Of a stretch of DNA of 64,000 nt, positions 13,440 to 23,486 are shown piece after piece. The position numbers were made by a program, and so were the translations under genes. The stretch is from NCBI GenBank assembly GCA_051453625.1, contig JBOZIK010000001.1, forward strand, positions 203,761,295-203,825,294, written 5' to 3'. How positions within the stretch are numbered: position 1 is the first letter of the stretch; each line of letters begins with the position of its first letter. Origin of the DNA: Welwitschia mirabilis (taxonomy: Eukaryota; Gnetophyta; Gnetopsida; Welwitschiales). The notes under the pieces were generated by a model. It was not told where the DNA came from. It made no database searches and worked only from the letters and a program-made list of their open reading frames with translations.

Positions 13440-14700
13440 TGATAATAGATCTCTATGATCTCATGGAAGACATGGAAACCTTGAGAAGAAACTAACAAAA
13501 ATTACAAGAAGAACTTAATATTTTAATACAAGTTCAAATAATAAAGAAAATTTTTAACATCATAGGGGTGTTTCATTATGAAGGAAACAAGAAAATGTAC
13601 TCTACCCCATTAAGTATTGACTATTATAGTTCTACCATTCCAATCCCTATATATCCTTCTATCCTAAAAATACTAGAGACAAAAAATTATTAACACTACT
13701 AATATTTTCATATTTGAGGAAAAGAATAAAAACTAATGATAGACTTGAGTATTTTTTACTCCTTCAACAAGACTAACTACTTACAAACTAATTCTAACTT
13801 CTTAAGATATTTTAGTTATTGTTCCATACATTTTTGGATCATACTTTTAAGATTTAAATAGGTAAATATCAACCTATAACTATTATTAAAATTTGAAATA
13901 CTAAATTTTAAATGTCAAACGAAAATAAAATGAAAGGTTGATAAGCTTATATGCAAATAGTATATTCTAATAATAAAGTACCCAAATCATGGGATAAATC
14001 TCAAAGAAAGGATGAGAGCTTTACTAAGAGGATTAAGGATTGATGCCCTAAAAGAGTTGGATATATTACATGGAGAAAGTATTAAAAATGAAAATCCTTC
14101 TTAAGGAAGGTATTAATAAACTATATAGGATGTGCTAGATATGGAATCAAAATGAAGATAAGGAAAAGAAAAAAGTAAATAAAATTTATATTGATTGTAA
14201 AGACAAAATAAAACATATAAATATGTTAGAAGAAACTAATAAGAAACTAAAATCCTTAACATTAGAAATAAACAAGTTAAAATAAGATTATGAACAATAG
14301 GTTTGTAAATATCATTATGAAGATAATCATTAGGAAACAACTTGTTCTTAGATATAAGATTTTATTGAATGATTAATATTAAAAACATTAATTATAATCT
14401 AAGAAAGTATCCCCATGCAAGGGGGAACATTACCCTTACCAGACTAGGAAATGTGAGAATATAAGAGAGAATTCTATGTAGACGTTTATGTATTAAAAAA
14501 TGCAATAGTAGTATAATTATTATAGAAATTAGAGAAATTGAGGAGGAGATTCTAGTCACACAAATCATGATAAAGGAAAGAGACTATAATGCCATTCTAA
14601 CCTCAACCACATACAAGAGAAGTAGGTTATAAGGCTATGGAAATAAAATCAAAGAAAATGATTAATAATAAGAAATTATTTAAAGATTATTTAAAAGTGA
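13440..14700 (+). pseudogene. Element A gag, decayed
   Basis: Lysine- and glutamate-rich + strand frames follow the PBS. Landmarks are an opening helix (IDLYDLMEDMETLRRN, near 13442), a middle piece with KSWDKSQRKDESFTKRI (near 13985-14035) and a coiled-coil stretch with KDKIKHINMLEETNKKLKSL (about 14197-14258). Position between PBS and protease makes gag the natural call. No intact zinc knuckle was found. There are many in-frame stops and at least two frame changes. The minus-strand opening at 14726-14980 is a Phe/Tyr/Leu-rich shadow and is not called. Confidence 0.5.
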
Positions 14701-15029
14701 AGAAGTTTAATCTAGAGATGATACACTAATTTTCCAATGATAAGTAAAATAATAGGATAACATAGAATAAAAGAGTAAATATATGTATAATTCTTAAGTA
14801 AAGATTTAGAATATACAACTGCTTCTTCACCTTTGATTCAAATTTTAAAAGATGTTCCTCTTTATTAAAAACAAATAAAGGATATTTGTAATAAAAATAA
14901 AAGTAAAAAAAGACAAGAAAAGAAATGAATCTAAGCATAAGATGGATAAAATAGATCAAGTATCTTGGGCCTCTACTCAAGATTTAAAAGAAACTAGACT
15001 GAAAAATATAGTTATCTAAATATACTATT

Positions 15030-15350
15030 AGCGGATGTCCAAGTAGGAGAGTCTTGCAAGATAGAAGCATTTGTGGATTTAAAAGATAGCATCAATGTTA
15101 TCTCTTATGAAAATTAGGAATAATTAGGAATTTATAGATTGATACCTTATCACAAATAATTTTGTTTGGTAAATACATTACTAGTAAAACTTGAGGATAT
15201 CATTAAAAATACTTCTATTAAGCTTTAAAGACTTGGGTACTTAAAATATTTTGTATTAATAAAAAGTAGAGGTAATATTCACTTCATTACAATAGAAAGA
15301 CCAAGGTTGGTAATAGCTAACACAATTATCTACTCAAGAAAAGAAGTCAT
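15030..15350 (+). pseudogene. Element A aspartic protease, decayed
   Basis: The + frame reads ADVQVGESCKIEAFVDLKDS followed by INVISYE. This matches the retropepsin active-site region (ALIDSGAS-INVIP type), with the catalytic triad worn to DLKDS. The next frame piece (YLKYFVLIKSRGNIHFI, near 15238) fits the flap and C-terminal half. The frame is closed by stops. A protease cleaves the polyprotein; this copy cannot be active because the DSG/DTG triad is lost. Confidence 0.55.
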
Positions 15351-15479
15351 GAAGATCAATCTAAAATATTTCATTTAATGAATTAAGATATTAATTAAAG
15401 CTAAAATCCAACACTTTACTAGTAATAATAAAGAGAAAACAATACAAGTAGATCAACAAATATTAAATTATTTAAAAAA

Positions 15480-16520
15480 TAATAAAAGATATTATTAATG
15501 TTAAAACCATAAGATGAAGAGGAGGAGATCGAAAAACAATCTCTATAGAAAGGAATAGAATATACTAAAGTTCAAAAAAATAAACTATTAATCATAAAAA
15601 ATGGCCTGACTCATTCTCAAGAGAGAAAATTAACAAGAATCCTTATGAGAAGATCCAAGGCTTTTGAGTGGACTTATGAAAATAGAACAAGAGTAGACAT
15701 CATCATATGTCAACATAAAATATATTTAAAAGTATAATTAAACTTGTTAGGTAGCTAAAATAAAGGTGTAATTATAAAATGTCAGAAGTTATTAGGTTGT
15801 AGATATTGAAACCTTTAAAAGTAGGTTTAATTTATTCCATTTTAGATTTGTAATGGGTAAGCCCTATAAAAGTTATTTTAGAAAATGGAAATAAATGAAG
15901 GTATATATAGATTTTACATTATTAGATGCTATAACTTATAGAGATCATTTATCTTTACCCTTTATCAACTAGATCTTGGAAATAATTTTAATCCATCAAT
16001 ACCATAATTTTCTAAATGGATATGATGGGTATAACTAGGTTCCTATTACTACTAAAGATCAGGAAAAAACTACCTTCACCTATAAGTTAGGGACATATGT
16101 TTTTACGTTGTTACTTTTTGTCTTATGTAATGCTTCATCTACCTTCTAAAGATTGACCAATAATCTATTCCAAGATGTAATTGGAAAATCAATGGAAGTG
16201 TTTATGAACTAACTTCTTAACTTTTAAAAATAGTTTTAAGAGAGTTCTTAAAAGATTGAAAGCTATATTTATTAGGTATAAAGAAAAGAATTTAAAATTA
16301 AGTTGATGTAAGAGTCATCTTATAATTACTAAAGTAATTACTCTAGGACATATAATCTCAAGAAGAGAAATTGAAATAGATGAAGAAAATGTAATTCAAA
16401 GAATTTCATTGCCTACTAAATTAAAAGAGGTAAGGTCATTTCTAAGTCATTTGGGTTACTATTAAATGTTCATAGTTAATTTTAACAAAATTACTAAACC
16501 ATTAAATAATATCCTATAAA
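15480..16520 (+). pseudogene. Element A reverse transcriptase, decayed
   Basis: A connector (IIKNGLTHSQERKLTRIL, near 15590, then AFEWTYENR) leads into the RT palm. Seen: a worn core with SIPRCNWKINGSVYEL in the position of the FxxMMxxxVxxxMEVYVDD region (16155-16215), so the YVDD catalytic pair is gone. Next come YKEKNLKLS (near 16280), ITLGHIISRREIEIDEEN (16340-16395), TKLKEVRSFLSHLGYY (16418-16464) and NFNKITKPLNNIL (16480-16515). These are hallmark Ty3/gypsy RT/connection motifs in the right order. Several stops occur, typically at former Trp, Gln or Arg codons. Confidence 0.75.
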
Positions 16521-16619
16521 AAAAATCTATATGAATGGACCCATAAGTATTAGAAGGCCTTCCAACTCTTAAAATACAAAATACAAGAATCTCCCATTTT
16601 ATAGAAGTTAAATTAACAT

Positions 16620-16925
16620 AAACTTTTCATAGAATGATTGATTCCTTTTAATTTTCCATAGGAGAAGTCTTAGAATAGAAGGATGATGATAAACAACCCT
16701 ATGCCATAGCTTGCATTAGTAAGAACCTTAACCTAGCTCAACAAAATTATATAGTTATAAAAAATCAAATGCTTTATATAGTGAGAGCATTAGAGAAATT
16801 TTGATACTAACTTTTTAGGTTCTAAAGTTAAAGTCCATATGGATCATCATATTATATTTTTCTTAATTATTAAGAAGGAAGCTAATTTAAGAAAAAGTTC
16901 ATTCGATACTGAACAAATAGTTTCA
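16620..16925 (+). pseudogene. Element A RNase H, 5' part (interrupted)
   Basis: The frame shows FSIGEVLE (SDYAIGAVLGQ position, near 16655), QPYAIACISKNLNLAQQNY (16695-16751), MLYIVRALEKF (near 16770-16802), then LGSKVKVHMDHHIIFFLIIKK (16818-16880) and EANLR. These are the RNase H blocks YASKTLN, ELLAVVFALEKF and VxTDHxALxYL of Ty3/gypsy. The domain is then cut by foreign DNA and resumes at about 17588. Confidence 0.75.
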
Positions 16926-17588
16926 AGAGATCTTTGGCAAACAATTGCCAAGTCCCAGCGGTCACTCTGGCCTCGCGGATTTTCAATCAACAAGCGGTGA
17001 TACAGAGTGAAAGGACTGTACATTTTTACAGGTAGAAATTGCGATTTCATACCCTTTCCTTGAATGCGTTGCAAAGCCTCGATATGGATTTCCCCCGGTT
17101 TAGAAGAAAAGGAAACCTTTTTTTTCTTCTTTTTGATAAAAACGTTTGATTTTTTTTTTTTTTTTAAATCTTTTAAATAATTAGCAACAAAAGCTTCTTG
17201 AATAGCAAGGTCCTTCGTCAAAAAACTAAATCTACGATACACATCTTTGAATAATACTGGTTTGAAAAGTGGTTCTTTTTTGGGTTCCATTTTTATTAAA
17301 CGGGCATAGGCTCCACGATTATAAAGCCTTTCCACCATTTCTTCATTGGAAATGATTAAAGGGTCTAAAAACAAAAACANNNNNNNNNNNNNNNNNNNNN
17401 NNNNNNNNNNNNNNNNNNNNNNNNNNNNNNNNNNNNNNNNNNNNNNNNNNNNNNNNNNNNNNACTCGAGTAGGTACAAAATCTCCTAATTTGTGATATAG
17501 CATACTCTCTGTTATATAAATAGGTAGATGTTCTTTACCATTATGAACACCAATAGTATAACCCACCATTTCGGGTACAATGGTATCT
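16925..17588 (-). pseudogene. rps19: Organelle-like insert: plastid-type rps19 fragment plus unidentified ORF
   Basis: On the minus strand the frame reads [19 protein letters not shown], then [20 protein letters not shown] (17585-17463). This is the central and C-terminal part of plastid/bacterial-type ribosomal protein S19, including the HKLGxFxPTR signature; the N-terminal third is missing. After an 83-base N gap (17380-17462) the same frame stays open to 16847. That second part (LYNRGAYARLIKMEPKKEPL, FLTKDLAIQEAFVANYL, a Lys run from poly-A, PGEIHIEALQRIQGKG, ENPRGQSDRWDLAI) was not recognised. CpG-containing words (CTCGCGG, CTCGAG, TACGATAC) set it apart from its surroundings. Apparent readthrough at both ends into retrotransposon DNA makes the 266-codon ORF a chimera. 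It was probably an organelle-to-nucleus transfer; a scaffold error is the alternative. Confidence 0.6.
17380..17462. other. Assembly gap (83 N)
   Basis: The run of N separates the rps19-like part of the insert from its second ORF part, so their adjacency is not proven. Confidence 0.95.
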
Positions 17589-17956
17589 AGAAATTTGATT
17601 TGAAAATAATAGATAAAAAAGGAGTGAAAATTGTGGTTCTTGACCATTTATAATTTATAGATGAAGTAGAAAAAAGTGATATAATAAACTATTTTCTTGA
17701 TAATTATCTAAGTGAAGTTTAATAAGTTTCATGGTTTACATACATAGCTAAATCTCACCTCTAGCTATGTTGGCAACTAGAGGTAAGTAAGTTGGAGAGA
17801 ACTTGTTTTGAAGTGGTCTTCTTACTTATATGCTTTTAATAGATATTCTCTCTACACTTAACTTCCTAGCATCTACTTTGGATATGATAACTAATACACA
17901 AAAGGTGTCCCCTTTCTAGTCCTCCTGAGGCACATAAAAGATTACTTGTGAAAAGA
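17588..17956 (+). pseudogene. Element A RNase H end and RNase H-integrase linker
   Basis: The + frame of element A resumes as [20 protein letters not shown] (17591-17650), matching the QEFDLEIRDKKG-xxVADHLSRL block that ends Ty3/gypsy RNase H. Then come DEVEKSDII and NYFLDNYLSE, and VSWFTYIAK (near 17730), matching the PWFADIANYL linker. This continuity across the organelle-like insert is strong evidence that the insert went into element A. The stretch ends at the target duplication of element B. Confidence 0.7.
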
Positions 17957-17961
17957 TAAAG
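17957..17961. repeat. Left target-site duplication of element B (TAAAG)
   Basis: TAAAG precedes the TG of the left LTR and is repeated at 22893-22897 directly after the CA of the right LTR. Confidence 0.8.
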
Positions 17962-18404
17962 TGAAATATTCTAATTTATAGGATTAAGGTTGAACTTAAA
18001 ATTTAATAGAAAATATTAAAAATTACATAGTAAGGAATTTGATAGTACATTAATTTAAAATAAAATGAAGTATCTCTTTATCCATATAGAAAAGCACTAT
18101 AATAATAATGATGTTGTCCATACATCTTATTCTAGCCCTAGACTAGTGGTCAAAGGTAAATACATAGACTATGATCTTAGATCCTTTTCAAGAGCCTTAG
18201 TAATTAGCCAAGGTTATTATTAGTTACATCCACTTAGTTTATCCATCATTACCTAGTGTCATAGGCTTAATAAGTAAGACAAAGTAACATAATTCTTACA
18301 ATTTAAGGATTGCACATTTTCATTACAATAGAAGTTATTCCTAGCTATACTTTAATTATACTTAATAATAATCACTTAATTAAAATTGATTTTGGAACAT
18401 TAAA
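17962..18404 (-). repeat. Element B LTR, left copy (3' LTR in element orientation)
   Basis: It aligns along its whole length with 22452-22892. Landmarks are AATTTATAG, AAATGAAGTATCTCTTTAT, GTGGTCAAAGGTAAA and ATTTAATAATAATCACTTAA-like words. The outer ends form an inverted repeat (consensus TGTAATATTCC / GGAATATTACA), clearest when both copies are compared. Confidence 0.8.
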
Positions 18405-18422
18405 TTTTTCCCCTAACTTCTT
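18405..18422 (-). other. Polypurine tract of element B
   Basis: The + strand TTTTTCCCCTAACTTCTT reads on the minus strand as AAGAAGTTAGGGGAAAAA directly before the LTR start. It sets the minus orientation of element B. Confidence 0.65.
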
Positions 18423-19415
18423 AGCTTGTCCTTGAGTATTAACTCCCTAGTGAATGGAGTACTTATGCTTACATGTGTTAGTTATTCATCATTAGTCTTA
18501 AGTAACTCCTTAATGAATGAAGTAATTTTGCCTACATCCCCTAGTGATTTCTTGATTTGTATATTAATCAAGGGTACATAATATAAACACACAATAAATA
18601 TTCATCATATTTACTTAACTTAAGAAAATTTCTTGTTACATTCAATCAAGTATGTAATTTTAATCTTTATCTTTTATTATAGGGCTTCAAAAGAATGACA
18701 TGGATTTCCAAATTGAGTTAAAACATTTGAGATGACAACTCCAACTAATAAGCCAAGTCTTCAATTCTTCTATGATTTATAGTAGTAGTTGATCTTTAAT
18801 TTAAAAAATTTTGACTAGATAGTATTTGGTTAGAGCATCTCTTATACTAATCTTAAGCTACTTATTAGTGCCTTCTTAGATCCTATTGATGAACTCTTAT
18901 ATTTTATTCTTATTGTAATGTTGTTTTTTATTCTTTTAAATATGTTTTTGCATGAAGTTCAAGCAACTTATTAGAATTAAGTAGTTTCTTCCATACATAG
19001 CCTCAAAATATAAGCATTGATTTGATATCCAGAAGCTCTTTGGCTTTTAGATAATAAGTGGTACTAAACTCTAAGTAGGGAACTTGGAATCTTTACTTAA
19101 AATGATAACCTATGAGTTCCATGAAATTTAAAAACTTCTTGCATAAAATGTAATGCTAATTTCTTTCCCTTCTCCTTAAGAATTAATTCTCTAAATAAAT
19201 ATAGAACTAATAAGATTAACTAATAAAATTTAATTATAATATTTATTTCTTTCTACTCCTATTAAGGAGTCATACTTATTAAAGGAGTGATATTTAATTT
19301 ATGAAATAATAAAGAATAAATTTATAGGAGGAATCACTATTTACTAAGAAATCAATAACAAAATAATAAATAAAACCATAAAATTCTAAAACTAAAACTA
19401 ATGAAAAAGCAAATC
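18423..19415 (-). other. Element B post-gag segment, no pol domain read with confidence
   Basis: Broken minus-strand frames include LALHFMQEVFKFHGTHR (19155-19105), which hints at an integrase-core block, but supporting motifs (DDE context, HPQTDGQ) were not found. It could be a trace of pol or a chance similarity. Confidence 0.3.
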
Positions 19416-19419
19416 TATG

Positions 19420-19930
19420 TGGGAGAAGTAATACTTTGATTCTTAGAAGGACAGATTTTAGTTATGTACCCTTCCTTCTTATATTCATAACGAATAATAG
19501 TACTTTTGAATCCTCCTTCTGGAGGTTGATTCTTGATAGTAGTAATTCTAATAATTTATTCAGTTTAATTTCTAGACCATCTGTTATCTTGTACTTTTAA
19601 GTGGTACTTGACTTTCTTATAAGCATCCTTAGTAGATTTAACTTCTAATGTGTAGAGGATGCTTTAGACTTTATTTGGAAGTTTTCTAATGAAACTATTA
19701 ATAATCTACCTTTCTAAGAAATTTTTTTGATACTTCATAAGGCACTAGAAATATGACTAATTCTCATCCAATGGACATTTCCTTAAATGTAGGCATTGAG
19801 ATTTGACCATTGATCTTCAATAAATTCATTGAGAATGAAATTCTTTTTGAATTCCTCTATGAATTTTTTTTCAAGTGATTCTATAACTAAATCTTTATTA
19901 GCATTGAATCCACAATTATTATTCATTTAT
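19420..19930 (-). pseudogene. Element B gag with zinc knuckle, decayed
   Basis: Minus frames give VIESLEKKFIEEFKKNFI, then DQWSNLNAYI-stop-GNVHW, which is the LxxLrQGxxsVxEY gag block. Then FIRKLPNKV and SILYTLEVKSTKDAYKKVK, the helix after the RFlxGL block. The C-terminal zinc knuckle keeps exact CCHC spacing but worn residues: R-YE-Y-KKEG-Y-ITKI-C (near 19485-19440). Codons CGT, TAT and TAT stand where TGT, TGT and CAT are expected. The gag resembles those of plant chromoviruses. It is frameshifted at least twice and cannot make protein. Confidence 0.6.
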
Positions 19931-20529
19931 AATAAATCAAGATTGTGTCATGGATGCATCTTTGTTTTAGTGGTGTATTATAAAAAGTAAAGTATTTTCT
20001 TTTTTTTGAAGCCATAATATGGCTTCCTTACTAGCTCCTACTTTTTCCTCATAGATTTATAATTAGATCATTTTTGTAATTTTGTTACTATCTTTTTCTT
20101 TTGTTGTTGGTTCATGTACTCAATTGGATGAAAATACTAAAGATTTACTTCTATGTTTAAAAGCCTAATTTATAAACTTTGAAGATCATGGTGTCTAGCA
20201 TAAGAGTTCTATTTAAAAGTGAAAGGTTGTTATATCAGTGCTTGTAGATCATACTTCATTAGAAATCTTAGTTATTCCAAGTGTAAAATAAATAAGTTCA
20301 TTTTATTAAAGAGTCCTTGATTCTATGAGAAAACCTTATTTAGTTGGTTCTTGATAATATTTATTTAAGAATTTACTCTCTACTTCATAATTTTCTAATG
20401 TGTTCTATGTCTTCATTGGCCTTTAAATAGCTTTTCTTTCTAAAGGTTGTTTTGTAATTATCATAATGATTAATTAATATTTGATAACTATTAAATTAGT
20501 TTATAACTTTTGTAACTGTTATTACTATT

Positions 20530-21915
20530 ATAACTACTAGAAGGATGGGCAACTATGACATTAGGATTGTGGATAGATAAGTATAATGTTAGGCTGGCGG
20601 GATAGAAAAGTGTGATATTAGCCTTTTTTGGTTAAGTATAATATCAAACAATAATTACAACATTACCCTTCTATGATCAAGTGTGACACTAAAATTTAAC
20701 TGAATAAGTGAGCTGTCAAGCTTCTATGGACCAAGAATAATGTTGGACTATAATTATGATGTTAGACTTTTGTGATCAAGTATAACATTAGACTTCAATT
20801 AGACAAGTGCAACGTTATGTATTTATTGACTAAGTGTAACATCAAACTCTAACTATGATGTTATACTTCTGTAATCAAGTGTAACATTAGACTTTAGTTA
20901 GATAAGTATGATCTCAAGCCTTTATGGATCAAGTATAATGTTATAATTCAATTATGATGTTAGACTTCTACAACTAGATGTGACATTAAACTTTAGTTGG
21001 ATAAGTGTAATGTTAGGCCTTTTGAATCAAGTATGATGTTAGACTCCACCTATAATGCTAGACTTCTATGACCACATGTGATGTTAGACTTTAATTATCT
21101 AAGTATAATGTTAGATATTATTTGATCAAGTACAACATTGAGCTTCAATTATGACATTATATGTTTCTACTAAGTATGAAATCAGACTTCAACTATGACA
21201 TCAGAATTCTATGACCAAATGTGACATTTGATTATAGTTATCAAGTTTAACATTGGGCTTCATTTAGTCAAGTATGACATTATATATTTAGGGGAATCAA
21301 GTATAATATAAGGATCTAGTTGACCTAGTATAATGTCAGGTCTCTAGAAGATCAAATATGGTGTTAAGCTCCACTCAGCTCAGTGCAACATTAGGCCCTT
21401 TAGGGTTAAAGTGTGACATAGACTCTAATTATCCAAGTGTAATGTTAGTAAGCTGGGTAAATCAAGTATTACATCAAGCCTCCAATTGATCAAGTGTAAC
21501 TCTCAGCATTTGGAAGATTAAATATGACATTAGGAAGAGAGCCCTTCAAGAGAAATGCTGAGTTTTTTGAGTAACTATAACATTATATATGGTACCCTAT
21601 AAGTGAAATATTAAGTTTTTTGGAACAATTGTAATGTTAAAGGTAAGGTTATATAAGTGTGATAGCAAGTTTTCTAAGACAATTATAATGTTAGAGGTGG
21701 AGTCTTACAAGTGCAATGTCGAGTTTTCTAGGATAACTTTGATATTAGAGGTTAAATCCCTTAGGTGCGACGTTAAGTTTTCTAGGAAACTATGACATTA
21801 GAGATGGGGTCTTTCAACCACAACATTGATTTTTATGAGGTAATTATAACATTAATAATGGAGCACTTCAATTGCAATGTTATATCTATGGTTAGGTATG
21901 ATATTCAGTATGAGG
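20530..21915. repeat. Degenerate tandem array in the 5' region of element B
   Basis: About 1.4 kb consists of dozens of diverged units of roughly 30-40 bp. Each has a variant of AAGTGTAACATTAGACTTC with alternating GATCAAGT, GACAAGT and TTAGATAAGT. Near the right end the unit changes to a variant built on AAGTTTTCTAGGAC. In element orientation it lies between the PBS and gag. Tandem repeats in untranslated regions are known in Ty3/gypsy elements and can seed satellites. Confidence 0.75.
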
Positions 21916-22436
21916 CCTATAACTAAGATTAACTAATGCTAACTACTATTAACTTGGATTGATAAAGACATACCTTCAATGTTTTGGTCATAACATTTAC
22001 ATATAGAATCAAAATACTTATTATAACTCCATTTTGGAAAGCTTGTGAAGAACTTGATAAAAAAACATAAGTTTTACTTACTTTACTCTAGATTTTTCTT
22101 TATTTATTAAGATAGCCAAAATTCTTGGTAACTTTTACCATTATTTCTGTTATAACTTCCTTATATGAACTTCATTTTAACCTCTATTTGATTTTGTACT
22201 TTTTTATGTTTATGTTTTTTAATTTTGTATGTAATTATCCTTATGACTATACATGTTTTTGTTTGTTTTATGTAGGAAAACTAAAAATCTTGCATCTTTC
22301 TATAAATAAATCTAAGATGGATATGGCTTATCTATATTTCCTCAAGTTTCTTTCTTACTTTGATGTATTCTTTTTTTTTTTCCCATTCTTTGAATTTTTA
22401 TACTATGTCTTTTAATAGAAATTTTACTATCTTAAT
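21916..22436. other. Element B leader between PBS and tandem array
   Basis: AT-rich, T-rich on +. A 96-codon + opening (22125-22415) is dominated by Phe, Tyr and Leu from the T bias and lies antisense to the element, so it is treated as a chance ORF. Confidence 0.5.
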
Positions 22437-22451
22437 GGCTCTCATACTAAT
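22437..22451 (-). other. Primer-binding site of element B
   Basis: The minus strand reads ATTAGTATGAGAGCC directly after the LTR. It differs by two bases from TTGGTATCAGAGCC, the plant initiator-Met tRNA primer site. Confidence 0.7.
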
Positions 22452-22892
22452 TATAATGTTCCAATTTATAGAGTTAAGATTAAACTTAGAATTTAATAGG
22501 TAATATTAGGAATTTTAAAATAAGGTATTTGATAATAAATTAATCTAATATAAAATGAAGTATCTCTTTATTCTAATGTAGCAAGCTATAAGAGTAATAA
22601 TATTGCCTCTATTCCTTGTTTTAGCCTTGGAGTAGTGATCAAAGGTAAAGAAATGGACTATAATCTTATCCCCCTCTTAGTACCCTTGGGGATTAGTTAA
22701 GGTTATCATCAGTTACATTTACTTAATCTTTTTACCCCACTTTATGCCATAGGCTTAATGAACAAGATGAAGGGACATAATGTTTATAATTTAATGGTTG
22801 CACACTTTTATTACAACATCAGTTATCCTTAACTATATTTTAATTATATTTAATAATAATCACTTAATAAAAAGTGATTTTGGAATATTACA
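22452..22892 (-). repeat. Element B LTR, right copy (5' LTR in element orientation)
   Basis: Partner of 17962-18404; on the minus strand it starts TGTAATATTCCAAAATC. It is followed on + by TAAAG (22893-22897), the target duplication. Confidence 0.8.
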
Positions 22893-23486
22893 TAAAGCTT
22901 TATTTAATATGTGTAAAGAGTAAATCATTAAAAGATGTATTGAAGAATGATCAACGAGAAATATTAAAACATTTCATGTAGAAGATAAAGGTGACCTCTA
23001 TGGAGTTAAGATAGCTATCATAAAAATAATATATATAGGATAATATTATTTTAGTCTTTTCAAAGATGCATTTAATCATGTTAAGAGTTGTGACAAGCCA
23101 TAAAGAGAGGAATTTTTATGTAAGAACATGGAAATACCTCATTGATAAATTCAAGTACTAGAACTTCAGATTTTAAGGGAATAGATTTCATTGGTTCTGT
23201 TAATCCTAATTCATATGGTAAACAATACATTTTGGTCTATGTAGATTATCTAATTAGATGATTTAAGGCTAAGGCTATCCCTAATTTTTCTACTAACATT
23301 ATTAATAAGTTTTTAATGTAAAATATTTTATATAGGTCTAGTATGCCTCGAAGCCTTATATCTAATAGGGAAACTAATTTTCATTTCTTTGAAAATTTTA
23401 TATCTAAATTTGGCATTCATCATAAAACATTTTTCTACTTATCATCCTCAATCTAATGGTCAAGTGAAGGTTACAAAGAAAAAAAT
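22893..23486 (+). pseudogene. Element A integrase, zinc domain and catalytic core (first part)
   Basis: Directly after element B the element A frame resumes. There is a worn H2C2 domain with FKDAFNHVKSCDKP (23055-23100, normally FKDAxxxVKSCDRCQR). Then GIDFIGSVNPNSYGKQYILV (about 23180-23242), YVDYLIR-stop-FKAKA (a Trp codon lost) and MPRSLISNRETNFHFFENF (23343-23400). ISNRETNF stands where the second catalytic Asp (ISDxGxxF) is expected. The YHPQSNGQVKVT block follows (about 23436-23475). The reading is cut right after NGQVKVTKKKI by element C and resumes at 35944. The first core Asp (GIDF) is kept and the second is Asn, so the enzyme would be inactive. Confidence 0.8.

Larger units (their letters stand above)
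17962..22892 (-). mobile_element. Element B: gag-only LTR retrotransposon (TR-GAG-like)
   Basis: LTRs of about 440 bp at 17962-18404 and 22452-22892 flank a 4.05-kb interior. Perfect TAAAG duplications bound the element. On the minus strand the interior starts with a methionine-initiator-type PBS (22451-22437), runs through a long degenerate tandem array (21915-20530) and a gag with zinc-knuckle spacing (about 19930-19420), and ends at a polypurine tract (18405-18414). Only 1 kb separates gag from the purine tract and no convincing pol could be read. This fits a non-autonomous TR-GAG-type element mobilised in trans, or an internally deleted one. Confidence 0.75.

Noticed and set aside
14726-14980. 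84-codon minus ORF with apparent membrane segments
   Set aside because: Antisense to element A gag, with composition typical of reverse A-rich sequence.
16847-17647. 266-codon minus ORF read as one intact gene
   Set aside because: Both ends run into retrotransposon sequence and the middle is an N gap. Only the rps19-like and second internal parts belong to the insert.
20530-21915. CRISPR-like array
   Set aside because: Units are degenerate and contiguous, with no constant repeat and unique spacer pattern, and the setting is a plant retrotransposon.
22125-22415. 96-codon + ORF rich in Phe, Tyr and Leu, looking like a membrane protein
   Set aside because: T-rich antisense strand of the element B leader. 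The apparent hydrophobic segments follow from base composition.
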